Shown here: positions 1 to 6,837 of the stretch, piece after piece
Numbering within the stretch: the first letter of the stretch is position 1
Layout: every line of letters begins with the position of its first letter
From: Clostridia bacterium
GTDB taxonomy: Bacteria > Bacillota > Clostridia > Oscillospirales > Acutalibacteraceae
Assembly: GCA_900767015.1 (NCBI GenBank)
Contig: CAAFXQ010000244.1
Span: forward strand, 1-17,660
Direction: 5' to 3'
DNA: 17,660 nt
Translations under genes and position numbers: made by a program
Notes under the pieces: model-generated
What the model was told of the DNA's origin: nothing
Seen by the model: only the letters and a program-made list of their open reading frames with translations
Databases searched by the model: none

Positions 1-46
1 GTATTTCAAGGATTTTTAACGACAAAGACGGCATTAGTTGGGTGCT

Positions 47-166
47 ATGACGAATGCCGGGATGTTTTTAGAGGTTGCCAATAGTTCAAACAAAAGAAAT
101 AAGAGCATGGATTCCCTTGCCGGACTGACCGACCGGAAAGAGCCGTATGAAAGAAGCGGAGAATAA
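47..166 (+). CDS. Small unrecognised ORF (39 aa), likely remnant
   Basis: An ATG-started frame of 39 codons ends in TAA three bases before the next small ORF at 169. It has charged, Ser/Asn-rich composition with no motif I recognise. The sequence before it in the same frame is broken by stops. Together with the next ORF and the AT-rich neighbourhood it looks like a leftover of an integrated element rather than a working gene. The assignment as coding is weak; it could be chance. Confidence 0.25.
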   Translation: MTNAGMFLEVANSSNKRNKSMDSLAGLTDRKEPYERSGE

Positions 167-168
167 GG

Positions 169-282
169 ATGCGTTCCTTATGCAAGGCGGTCGCCCCACG
201 GGAGGCTGAAGCTTTCCCGAAGCCGCTTATTATCTACAAACTTACCGACATAAAAAAGATGCTCGAGGTGGAGGATTACTAA
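169..282 (+). pseudogene. Truncated HTH/excisionase-like fragment (37 aa)
   Basis: The frame starts at an ATG preceded by AAGGA-like sequence and ends at TAA after 37 codons. The stretch PLIIYKLTDIKKMLEVED resembles the first helix of MerR/excisionase-type helix-turn-helix proteins (the 'Y-xx-DI-xx-ML-V' pattern). The recognition helix and the rest of the domain are missing. I infer a truncated DNA-binding gene of a mobile element. The match is short and from memory, so a chance resemblance is possible. Confidence 0.3.
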
Positions 283-327
283 GGAACGTTTATAAAAACA
301 GTCCTGAGATACCGTGCATTACAGAAG

Positions 328-376
328 AAAAAGAAGTGACTGAGAGAGATTGGCATCTTTCCCGGTTCTTCTTTTT
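328..376. terminator. Hairpin between left-end remnants and XRE gene
   Basis: The arms AAAAAGAAG (328-336) and CTTCTTTTT (368-376) are exactly complementary. An inner GAGAGAT/ATCTTTC pairing forms a second stem in the loop. The structure lies about 30 bp past the stop codon of the minus-strand regulator and could end its transcript; the A/T arms give a U-rich end on either strand. The stem is AT-rich and the loop large, so it is only a moderate candidate. Confidence 0.4.
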
Positions 377-408
377 ATGCTCATTCACACATTCAACTAA
401 CGATATTT

Positions 409-1380
409 TTATTGTTGTACCATGTATCGACCATCTTCCGTTATTGCAATACAGAATTCTTCCACTAACGGATAACCTTTATATTTTAAATAAACATGAC
501 AATTATCCCACGATTTTTCCGAAATATAGTTATATACGTCTCCATCTAATTCTTGCTCAGTTTGATTTTTTGCACAATCGACAATCTGCATGACTTTTGT
601 TTTTTCTGTAATATTATCATCGCAGTAGGGATCCAAAGACAACCACACTTCTTCAATTTCATTATTATAAATGTCAGGAAATTCAAAGTCTTTTTTTACA
701 AGCAACAAGTTTAACGAAGAATCATCCGGCTGTTCAAATATAAAATCGTTACTGTCTGCGCAAAACGAAAAATAGGAATACGGCGGTAATAAATCTTGTA
801 CGGAATGATCCGAAATATATATTTTTTCTCTTAAAACGCCGGGAACGAGAAAGAAAGGATACATATCCGTACTTTCTATAGCTCCCGATGCACAATAGGC
901 ATCATCTATTTCATCCCAATAAACATAAGAATCATTTTCATATAATATTCCTCTAAAAAAACCTTCATCATTGTATGTATAAGTGGCTTCATATATGGAT
1001 GTGCTCATTAAATATATAACTGTTGCCAGCAATGATATTGATAAAGTGAAAACAATTACAGCAACTAATAACAACCTTTTTGCAAAATTTCTCTGCTTGA
1101 CCGCTTTTTCAGTTTTTTGTACGGAATCAACCAAATTGTCATCTGATTTCTGAGAAAAAGTTTCCTTTGGGATTTTTTCTCCTGTCAGTAATTCATTTAC
1201 CGTTATACCTAAGATGTCAGCAAGTGGAACTAAAAGAGATGAGTCGGGCATTCCTTTGCCTGTTTCCCATCGCGAAACAGCTTTGTCTGTGACATTTAAT
1301 TTTTCTGCAAGTTGTGCTTGTGTCAATTCTTTTTCTTTTCTAAGAGTGGAAATAAAAGTGCCTGTCTTGTTTTCATTCAT
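409..1380 (-). CDS. Membrane-anchored XRE-family HTH regulator
   Basis: A 323-residue protein with an XRE/Cro-type helix-turn-helix at about residues 8-65 (LTQAQLAEKLNVTDKAVSRW, then W-E-x-G-K-G-x-P-D). A charged linker follows, then one membrane helix at about 103-125 and an outer part of about 195 residues with no motif I recognise. The N-terminal family binds operator DNA. The single-pass layout suggests a regulator tethered to the membrane that may sense something outside, which is inference. The start is the ATG with AGGAGG seven bases upstream, and it has its own promoter. The gene is clearly more AT-rich than the synthetase genes beside it, which fits acquisition by transfer. No target operon is adjacent, so its regulon cannot be named. 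Confidence 0.85.
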   Translation of the reverse strand: MNENKTGTFISTLRKEKELTQAQLAEKLNVTDKAVSRWETGKGMPDSSLLVPLADILGITVNELLTGEKIPKETFSQKSDDNLVDSVQKTEKAVKQRNFAKRLLLVAVIVFTLSISLLATVIYLMSTSIYEATYTYNDEGFFRGILYENDSYVYWDEIDDAYCASGAIESTDMYPFFLVPGVLREKIYISDHSVQDLLPPYSYFSFCADSNDFIFEQPDDSSLNLLLVKKDFEFPDIYNNEIEEVWLSLDPYCDDNITEKTKVMQIVDCAKNQTEQELDGDVYNYISEKSWDNCHVYLKYKGYPLVEEFCIAITEDGRYMVQQ

Positions 1381-1403
1381 CGCAATCGCCTCCTGTTACA
1401 CTG

Positions 1404-1433
1404 ATTATACAGTATTTATTGTTTTTTTGTCAC
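1404..1433 (-). promoter_or_regulatory. Sigma-A-type promoter of the XRE regulator gene
   Basis: On the minus strand a GTGACA -35 (1428-1433) is separated by 18 bases from a perfect TATAAT -10 (1404-1409). It lies just upstream of AGGAGG and the ATG at 1380. The leader would be very short. Confidence 0.65.
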
Positions 1434-1495
1434 CCTATGAATCATAGAATCGTCACTAAATGCCGCTAAAAAGTTAAAATCAACAGTAAAAGAGC

Positions 1496-1627
1496 GTGAT
1501 TCCCTCGATCTATTACCTTGAAGTCAAAGTCATAACCCGTGGTGTAGGTGTTATGCAGTTTCCGGATGTTGAAATGTTAGAAAAAGCGAAAGAAGAAATG
1601 ACAGCCGATGCCAAAAAGGCTTTGTAA
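1496..1627 (+). pseudogene. C-terminal fragment of an unidentified gene (43 codons)
   Basis: The frame opens at a GTG just after an in-frame TAA (1487-1489) and runs 43 codons to TAA. It reads as a natural protein tail, with a beta-like start (YYLEVKVITRGVGVMQF) and an acidic/basic helix ending in AKKAL. There is no ribosome binding site before the GTG, so this looks like the 3' end of a longer gene whose front was deleted. A terminator-like hairpin follows directly, as expected for a genuine gene end. Parent family not recognised; a mobile-element cargo or conjugation gene is possible but unproven. Confidence 0.4.
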
Positions 1628-1635
1628 AAATGAAA

Positions 1636-1667
1636 ATACGGTGTAGCCGTAATTGACTACACCGTAT
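1636..1667 (+). terminator. Stem-loop after the gene fragment
   Basis: A perfect 11-bp inverted repeat (ATACGGTGTAG / CTACACCGTAT) encloses a 10-base loop, preceded by AAAA and followed by CTTTC. It sits nine bases past the stop of the 1496-1627 fragment. A second, weaker hairpin (CTTAG 1685-1689 / CTAAG 1700-1704) is followed after ten bases by a run of eight T (1715-1722). Together they look like tandem termination structures on the plus strand. Confidence 0.55.
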
Positions 1668-1748
1668 CTTTCACCCATACTGTCCTTAGCCACCTATGAC
1701 TAAGACGGAACAGCTTTTTTTTATTCGGTTGTAAACCCGCGACCTTAT

Positions 1749-1830
1749 CGTGCCGCAGGCACGCTTCATGCGGCGAAGCTGTGCTTCATGGTGCTTTGCA
1801 CCGCTTCATGCACCGAAAGGTGCGCTTCAT
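1749..1830. repeat. Array of four micro-hairpins with GCTTCAT spacers
   Basis: Four units with a period of 20-21 bases. Each has a short inverted repeat with a 3-4 base loop, then (G)CTTCAT. The stems are CGTGCC/GGCACG (1749-1763), GCGGC/GCTGT (1770-1782, with two G-U pairs on the plus strand), GGTGC/GCACC (1790-1802) and GCACC/GGTGC (1810-1823). The stem sequences differ between units while pairing is kept; the spacer is constant. The array ends three bases from the proS stop codon, so it would form the proS 3' untranslated region. The function is unknown. It could act as an mRNA-stabilising or terminating structure or be a small mobile repeat family. Confidence 0.8.
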
Positions 1831-1833
1831 TTT

Positions 1834-3276
1834 TTAATATGCTTTGCCCCAGTAGACAAGATGCTTTGCCGGCTTTCCGCAGCATACGCAGGTGTCGGAA
1901 ACCACTTCCTGCTTCAGCGGCATACAGCGTGAACCGACGCCGGTGACCTCTTTGACCTTGTCCTCGCACGCCTCGTCGCCGCACCACATCGCCTTGATGA
2001 AGCCGTCGCCGTTCTTTTCGAGCGCTTCGGTGATTTCGTCAAGCGTCTTGCAGGTGTAGGTTCTTCTTTCCCGGTTTTCGAGAGCGTTCTGGTAAAGGGC
2101 GTCGTGTACCTCGGTAAGCTTCGCCTTGACGCTGTCGGCAAGGCCGTCGAGCGAAACAAAGGTCTTTTCCCGGTTGTGACGGGTGACGAGTACGCACTGG
2201 TTGTTTTCGATGTCACGGGGGCCGAGCTCGATTCTGACGGGTACGCCCTTCATCTCGTATTCCGAGAACTTCCAGCCGGGGCTTTGCTCGCTGTCGTCAA
2301 GCTTGACACGGATTCCCGCCTTTTCAAGCTCTGTTTTGACTGCGTTCGCCTTGTCAAGTACGCCGGGCTTGTGCTGAGCGACGGGAATGATGATCGCCTG
2401 AATGGGGGCTACGGCAGGCGGCAGAACAAGGCCGTTGTTGTCGCCGTGGGTCATGATGATCGCACCGATGAGCCGTGTCGTCACGCCCCATGAGGTCTGA
2501 TGCGGATATTCGAGCTTGTTTTCCTTGCTCTGATACTGAATGCCGAAGGCTTTGGCAAAGCCGTCGCCGAAATAGTGGGAGGTACCTGCCTGAAGCGCCT
2601 TGCCGTCGTGCATAAGCGCTTCGATGGCGTAGGTCGAAACCGCACCGGCAAACTTGTCGCTTTCGGTTTTCTTGCCCTGAATGACGGGCATCGCAAGCGA
2701 ATCTTCGCAGAACTTTGTATAAACGCCGAGCATTCTTTCGGTTTCTTCGATAGCCTCCCCGGCGGTTGCGTGAATGGTGTGACCCTCCTGCCAGAGGAAC
2801 TCACGGCTACGAAGGAACGGTCTTGTCGTCTTTTCCCAACGGACAACGCTTACCCATTGGTTGTAAAGCTTCGGCAGGTCTCTGTGCGAATGCACGATGT
2901 TTGCGTAATGCTCACAGAAAAGCGTTTCCGACGTCGGGCGGACGCAAAGTCTTTCTTCGAGCTTTTCGTTTCCGCCGTGAGTGACCCAGGCGACCTCGGG
3001 TGCGAAGCCCTCAACGTGATCCTTTTCCTTTTGCAGTAAGCTTTCGGGAATGAACATCGGCATGCAGACATTTTCGTGTCCCGTTGCCTTGAACATGCCG
3101 TCAAGGATTTTTTGCATATTTTCCCAGATTGCGTAGCCGTACGGACGGATGACCATACAGCCCTTTACGCTTGTGTATTCAATAAGCTCCGCCTTTTTGA
3201 CGATATCGGTGTACCATTTGGCGAAGTCCTCTTCCATGGAAGTAATATCTTCCACCATCTTTTTTTGTTCAGCCAT
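1834..3276 (-). CDS. proS: Proline--tRNA ligase (short, archaeal/eukaryote-like type)
   Basis: Charges tRNA-Pro with proline, using ATP, in the cytoplasm. At 480 residues it matches the compact ProRS type that lacks the bacterial insertion domain. Class II motifs are visible: RPTSET at 113-118, motif 2 from RWEKTTRPF to REFLWQEGHT (146-167), the GTSHYFG loop at about 231, and motif 3 GLVLPPAVAP (282-291). The anticodon-binding domain follows, then a C-terminal zinc-type domain with Cys at 432, 437, 465 and 466, ending in GKAY, the usual Tyr-terminal tail. I chose the ATG at 3276 because AAAGGA lies just upstream and the family begins there; an upstream in-frame ATG at 3375 would add 33 unrelated residues. 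The gene follows ileS in the same orientation but has its own -10-like box. Confidence 0.96.
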   Translation of the reverse strand: MAEQKKMVEDITSMEEDFAKWYTDIVKKAELIEYTSVKGCMVIRPYGYAIWENMQKILDGMFKATGHENVCMPMFIPESLLQKEKDHVEGFAPEVAWVTHGGNEKLEERLCVRPTSETLFCEHYANIVHSHRDLPKLYNQWVSVVRWEKTTRPFLRSREFLWQEGHTIHATAGEAIEETERMLGVYTKFCEDSLAMPVIQGKKTESDKFAGAVSTYAIEALMHDGKALQAGTSHYFGDGFAKAFGIQYQSKENKLEYPHQTSWGVTTRLIGAIIMTHGDNNGLVLPPAVAPIQAIIIPVAQHKPGVLDKANAVKTELEKAGIRVKLDDSEQSPGWKFSEYEMKGVPVRIELGPRDIENNQCVLVTRHNREKTFVSLDGLADSVKAKLTEVHDALYQNALENRERRTYTCKTLDEITEALEKNGDGFIKAMWCGDEACEDKVKEVTGVGSRCMPLKQEVVSDTCVCCGKPAKHLVYWGKAY

Positions 3277-3298
3277 AATGATTTTCCTTTCAAAATCC

Positions 3299-3329
3299 AT
3301 TATAAGGTAATTTGTTATACATAATTGAA
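3299..3329 (-). promoter_or_regulatory. Possible promoter of proS
   Basis: A perfect TATAAT (3299-3304, minus strand) lies about 20 bases before the proS ATG. The best -35 is TTCAAT (3324-3329) with a long 19-base spacer, so the -35 is weak. proS may also be read through from ileS. Confidence 0.4.
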
Positions 3330-3365
3330 AAGCTGATTCGGGGTTTCGAAGCCGATCGGGTTTTT

Positions 3366-3443
3366 GGGTAGCCACATGGGGCTGCCCCTACCGACCGTCA
3401 TCACAAGGGTAAATCCCGTAGGGGCGACCCCGTGTGGTCGCCC
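3366..3443. repeat. Imperfect palindromic intergenic repeat between ileS and proS
   Basis: Two 26-base arms (3366-3391 and 3418-3443) are inverted copies matching at 20 of 26 positions. All mismatches are transitions, so many could still pair as G-U in RNA. The arms share GCCCCTAC / GTAGGGGC at their inner ends and are separated by 26 bases. GC-rich repeats containing GTAGGGGCGACC-like text are, from memory, common between genes in gut Clostridia, often as small non-autonomous elements. Only this one copy occurs in the window. It lies 25 bases past the ileS stop and could also reduce read-through into proS. Confidence 0.65.
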
Positions 3444-3468
3444 GAGCCTGTCCTCGCCCGAAAACCGG

Positions 3469-6400
3469 TTATGCTTTTTTAACAGCAATCGTCACCTTTG
3501 CGTCCGCCGCTTCACAGTCCTTGGTGTAGTCGGCGCCGTCCATCGCTTCACCGAGAAGAAGCTCGTCGGCAAGAAGCTCGTCCGCCATATACGCCTTGTT
3601 TTCGGTAAGTGTCGAAAGGACAAAGTCGCTGTCGGAAGCGATCGCCATGATAACTCTCTGCTCAACCTCGTAGCCGGCTTCCTTTCTGACAAGCTGGCAC
3701 TGACGGACAACGTCTCTGACGGTACCCTCTTTGATCAGCGCATCGGTCAGAACGACGTCAAGCGCAACAACGGTCTTGTTCTGACACTCGGCGGATACGA
3801 TACCCTCTTTGGTCTTCGACATGACAGTGAAGATTGACGGGTCGTACGCCTCGTCAAAGCCTTTGACAAGTACCTTTTCGCCGTTCTGAGCGGCTTTCGT
3901 GTATTCAGCCATTTCTTCGGCTGTTGCCGACTCAAGAGCCTGTTTCATCTTGTTGACGTTCTGCTTAAGCACGGCACCGGCGGCACGGAAGTTGACGGTC
4001 AGGTAGCTATCTTCAAGCTCCGCCTTGTCCTTAACAGGAACAAGCTCCTTGATGTTCAGCTCGTCAAGAATGTTCTTTTCGAACACCTTGATTTTCTCGA
4101 TTTCAGCGTCGTCAGCGCAGACATAAAGCTTCGAAAGCGGCTGACGGACCTTGATCTGATGCTCGTTGCGAAGTCTCATCGAGACGGCAATAATGTCTCT
4201 TGCGTCCGCAGTCTGTGAGATGATACCGTCGTCCTCAAAGCCCGGGATTTCCTCCGGCCAGTCGCTCAGGTGAACGGAAAGCTCGCTTGACGGAAGAACA
4301 CGGCGGGTCAGATTCTGCCAGATGCTTTCGGTCATGAACGGAATAATCGGTGCCATGACCTTGACGCAGGCATTGATGGCGTTGAACAGCGTCCAGTACG
4401 CGATCATCTTGTCCTTTTCGTCGCCTGTTTTCCAGAAGCGGCGGCGGTTGGTACGGATGTACCAGTTCGAAATATCGTCAACAAAGATTTCGAAATCCTT
4501 GATAACATTATAGGCCTTGAAGTCGTCCATCTGGGCGGTTGCCTTTCTGATGAACTCGTTCGTTCTTGTGACAAGCCACTTGTCGGTGACGGTCATCGCA
4601 CTCTTGTCGGGGGTGTAGCCCTCAAAGTTCGGCTTGTCGATTCTTGCGTAGGTTTCAAAGAAGGTATAGGTGTTCCAGAACGACAGAAGCTTTCTTCTTG
4701 CCTCGTCGCCGAGGTTGTAGCCGAAGCGGACGTCGTTTGCGACCGGTGCGCCGGCGTACATATACCGGACGGTGTCGGCGCCGATCTTTTCGGCGGCCTC
4801 GTCAAAGCGAATCATGAAGCCGGTTTTCGAGAACTTCGAGCCGTCCTCGGCAACCACGCTGCTGTGGCAAAGAACCCGCTCATACGGCGCTCTGTCCTCT
4901 AAAACGGTGCTCATGAACAGCATCGAGTAGAACCAAAGACGAACCTGCTCACGCATTTCGACGACCCATTCGGCCGGGTAGTTCTTTCTCCATTCCTCTT
5001 TATCGGTAAAGTAGCCCGTCGTCGAGAACGGAACAATACCGGCGTCAAGCCATACGTCTCCGATTTCGCTGATACGCTCAACTTCAGCGCCGCACTTCGG
5101 GCACTTGATTTTCACTTCGTCAATCCACGGTCGGTGAAGCTCGGGAAGTGCGTCCACCTTAGCCGGGTCAACAGCAAGCTTCCGAAGCTCTTCCTTGCTT
5201 CCTACAACGTGAACGTTGCCGCAGTCGGGGCATACATAAAACGGAAGCGGCATACCGTAGTAGCGCTTACGGGAGATATTCCAGTCGCCCATGTTGTTGA
5301 GCCAGTCGATCATTCTCTTGCCGTTCGATTCCGGCTCCCACTTAACGGAGGAAGCCGCCTTAATCAGTCTCGGCTTGAGCTCGTCCGTTCTGATGTACCA
5401 CGCCGGAACAAGACGGAAGATAACCTCGCTCTTACAACGCCAGCATACCGGGTAGCTGTGCTCGATCGGCATAACCTTGTAAAGCTTGTTTCTCTTTTCA
5501 AGCTCGTCGAAAACCTCGGGTGCGATTTTGGCGCTGTCCTTGCCGGTCATGAAGCCGAAGCCCTTCAGGAAAATACCCATGTCGTCAACGGGCATAACCT
5601 CAGGCAGGCCGATTCTCTTTCCGAGCTCGTTATCTTCGACACCGCAGCCCGGAGCAATATGAACGACGCCCGTACCCTCTTCGGCGTCAACGTCCTCCCA
5701 GGCGACGATTTTATGGTCAACGTCCTTTTGGGCTTCCAGCTCGGGGAAGCAGGTCTCATAGGAAAGTCCGACAAGCTCACTGCCTTTGAGCATACGGAGC
5801 ACTTCAAGCTTGTCCTCGCCTAAGTGTTTGATAGCGTTCTTGGCAAGGAAAAGCGTATCGCTGTCGCTCTTGATTTTTACTTCCACATAGTCGATATCGG
5901 GATTGACGGCAAGAGCAACGTTCGACGAAAGCGTCCACGGGGTGGTTGTCCAGACAAGAATCTTGGAATTTCTGCCGACAATCGGAAGCTTAAAGAAAAC
6001 CGAATTGTGGGTGATGTTCTTGTAAGAGCCGGTCATTTCATGCTCGGAAAGGGAGGTTCCGCACCTCGGGCACCACGGCATCGGCTTGTATTCACGCTGA
6101 ATCCAGCCGTTATCGTCGCAGACCTTCAGGAAATGCCAGATTCCCTCGATATTCTGATCGGTGTTGGTGTAATAGGAGTTGTCCCACTGCATCCACTGAC
6201 CGAGCCGTTTGGACTGATCGGCGATGATGCCCGAGAAATGCTTGACACGGTCAACGCACTTTTTTGTGAAGTTATCCATGCCGTAGTTTTCGATGTCCTT
6301 TTTGGTCTTGAAGCCAAGCTCTTTTTCAACCTCAACCTCGACCCAGAGACCCTGGGAGTCAAAGCCGTTCTGACAGCGGCAGTCGTAGCCTCTCATGGAT

Positions 6401-6612
6401 TTATAGCGGATAAAGGTATCCTTGAGCGTTCTGCCCCATGCGTGGTGGATACCCATCGGATTGTTGGCGGTAATCGGTCCGTCAATAAAACGGAAACGCT
6501 CGTGACCTGCGTTCTTTTCTTTACGCAGATTGAAGCAGTCGTTATCTTCCCAAAACTTCAGCATATCATGCTCCATCTCAATGAAGCTGTTGCTTTTTTG
6601 ATTTTCAGCCAT
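3469..6612 (-). CDS. ileS: Isoleucine--tRNA ligase, divergent class I type
   Basis: Charges tRNA-Ile with isoleucine. It is 1047 residues with the expected order: catalytic fold, CP1 editing domain, zinc-binding segments, KMSKS loop, anticodon-binding helices. The HIGH box reads PMGIHH (52-57) and the KMSKS box reads KFSKT (593-597). The region usually reading GWDxHGLPxE is GFDSQGLWVE (83-92). Editing-domain signatures WTTTPWTL (221-228) and GTGVVHIAPG (313-322) are intact. Cys pairs at 181/184, 390/393, 461/464 and 504/507 suggest zinc sites. These variants mark a divergent IleRS subgroup that I recall from other Clostridia, Chloroflexi and actinobacteria, so function is probably normal. The ATG at 6612 has GGAGG eight bases upstream. 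No T-box fits in the short leader. Confidence 0.92.
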   Translation of the reverse strand: MAENQKSNSFIEMEHDMLKFWEDNDCFNLRKEKNAGHERFRFIDGPITANNPMGIHHAWGRTLKDTFIRYKSMRGYDCRCQNGFDSQGLWVEVEVEKELGFKTKKDIENYGMDNFTKKCVDRVKHFSGIIADQSKRLGQWMQWDNSYYTNTDQNIEGIWHFLKVCDDNGWIQREYKPMPWCPRCGTSLSEHEMTGSYKNITHNSVFFKLPIVGRNSKILVWTTTPWTLSSNVALAVNPDIDYVEVKIKSDSDTLFLAKNAIKHLGEDKLEVLRMLKGSELVGLSYETCFPELEAQKDVDHKIVAWEDVDAEEGTGVVHIAPGCGVEDNELGKRIGLPEVMPVDDMGIFLKGFGFMTGKDSAKIAPEVFDELEKRNKLYKVMPIEHSYPVCWRCKSEVIFRLVPAWYIRTDELKPRLIKAASSVKWEPESNGKRMIDWLNNMGDWNISRKRYYGMPLPFYVCPDCGNVHVVGSKEELRKLAVDPAKVDALPELHRPWIDEVKIKCPKCGAEVERISEIGDVWLDAGIVPFSTTGYFTDKEEWRKNYPAEWVVEMREQVRLWFYSMLFMSTVLEDRAPYERVLCHSSVVAEDGSKFSKTGFMIRFDEAAEKIGADTVRYMYAGAPVANDVRFGYNLGDEARRKLLSFWNTYTFFETYARIDKPNFEGYTPDKSAMTVTDKWLVTRTNEFIRKATAQMDDFKAYNVIKDFEIFVDDISNWYIRTNRRRFWKTGDEKDKMIAYWTLFNAINACVKVMAPIIPFMTESIWQNLTRRVLPSSELSVHLSDWPEEIPGFEDDGIISQTADARDIIAVSMRLRNEHQIKVRQPLSKLYVCADDAEIEKIKVFEKNILDELNIKELVPVKDKAELEDSYLTVNFRAAGAVLKQNVNKMKQALESATAEEMAEYTKAAQNGEKVLVKGFDEAYDPSIFTVMSKTKEGIVSAECQNKTVVALDVVLTDALIKEGTVRDVVRQCQLVRKEAGYEVEQRVIMAIASDSDFVLSTLTENKAYMADELLADELLLGEAMDGADYTKDCEAADAKVTIAVKKA

Positions 6613-6654
6613 TCTTTTTTCCTCCGTGAAAAATTTTTACAGATATACCGATAT

Positions 6655-6683
6655 ATTATACTATATCGCCTTTTACTTTGCAA
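6655..6683 (-). promoter_or_regulatory. Sigma-A promoter of ileS
   Basis: Minus-strand TTGCAA (6678-6683), a 17-base spacer and TATAAT (6655-6660). The predicted transcript starts about 35 bases before the ileS ATG, leaving no room for a T-box leader or other long riboswitch. Confidence 0.75.
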
Positions 6684-6798
6684 GAAGTTCACGGCAAAAA
6701 AATGAACAACTTGAAAGAACACAGAAGTATTTTACGGGAAATATGATGTTTTGTTTTTATTTTTCCGAATCAGAAACCAATTTTGTCATTGTTGTGTC

Positions 6799-6813
6799 AT
6801 ACTTATAAAGTAT
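6799..6813. promoter_or_regulatory. Small dyad upstream of the secreted-protein gene
   Basis: ATACTT-ATA-AAGTAT is a perfect 6-bp inverted repeat with a three-base centre, 24 bases before the ATG at 6838. A TTGTCA (6783-6788) could be a -35, with TATAAA (6804-6809) inside the dyad as -10, but the spacing of 15 bases is short. It may be an operator over a weak promoter, or simply AT-rich symmetry. Confidence 0.3.
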
Positions 6814-6837
6814 TCTTTTATTACAGGAGGAGAACTT

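Noticed and set aside
1749..1830. The short spaced repeats as a CRISPR array
   Set aside because: Units are 20 bp with a 6-7 bp constant part and hairpin-forming variable parts; repeats and spacers are far too short and no cas gene is near.
1766..1987. Minus-strand open frame through the micro-hairpin array as a small protein
   Set aside because: It overlaps proS out of frame and has no ribosome binding site; the MKHSFAA-like text is just translation of the repeat spacer.
2104..3039. Long plus-strand open frames opposite proS and ileS (including 5134-6705)
   Set aside because: They are antisense shadows of strongly conserved synthetase genes and have no ribosome binding sites or recognisable domains.
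3277..3375. N-terminal extension of proS to the ATG at 3375
   Set aside because: The extra residues are not family-like, would include the promoter region, and the ATG at 3276 has the ribosome binding site.
6613..6660. T-box riboswitch ahead of ileS or proS
   Set aside because: The predicted leaders are under about 40 bases and neither strand shows the T-box AGGGTGGNACCGCG sequence.
6751..6837. Longer start of the ceramidase-like protein
   Set aside because: It would place a Cys/Phe-rich stretch before a perfect signal peptide, and AGGAGG points to the ATG at 6838.
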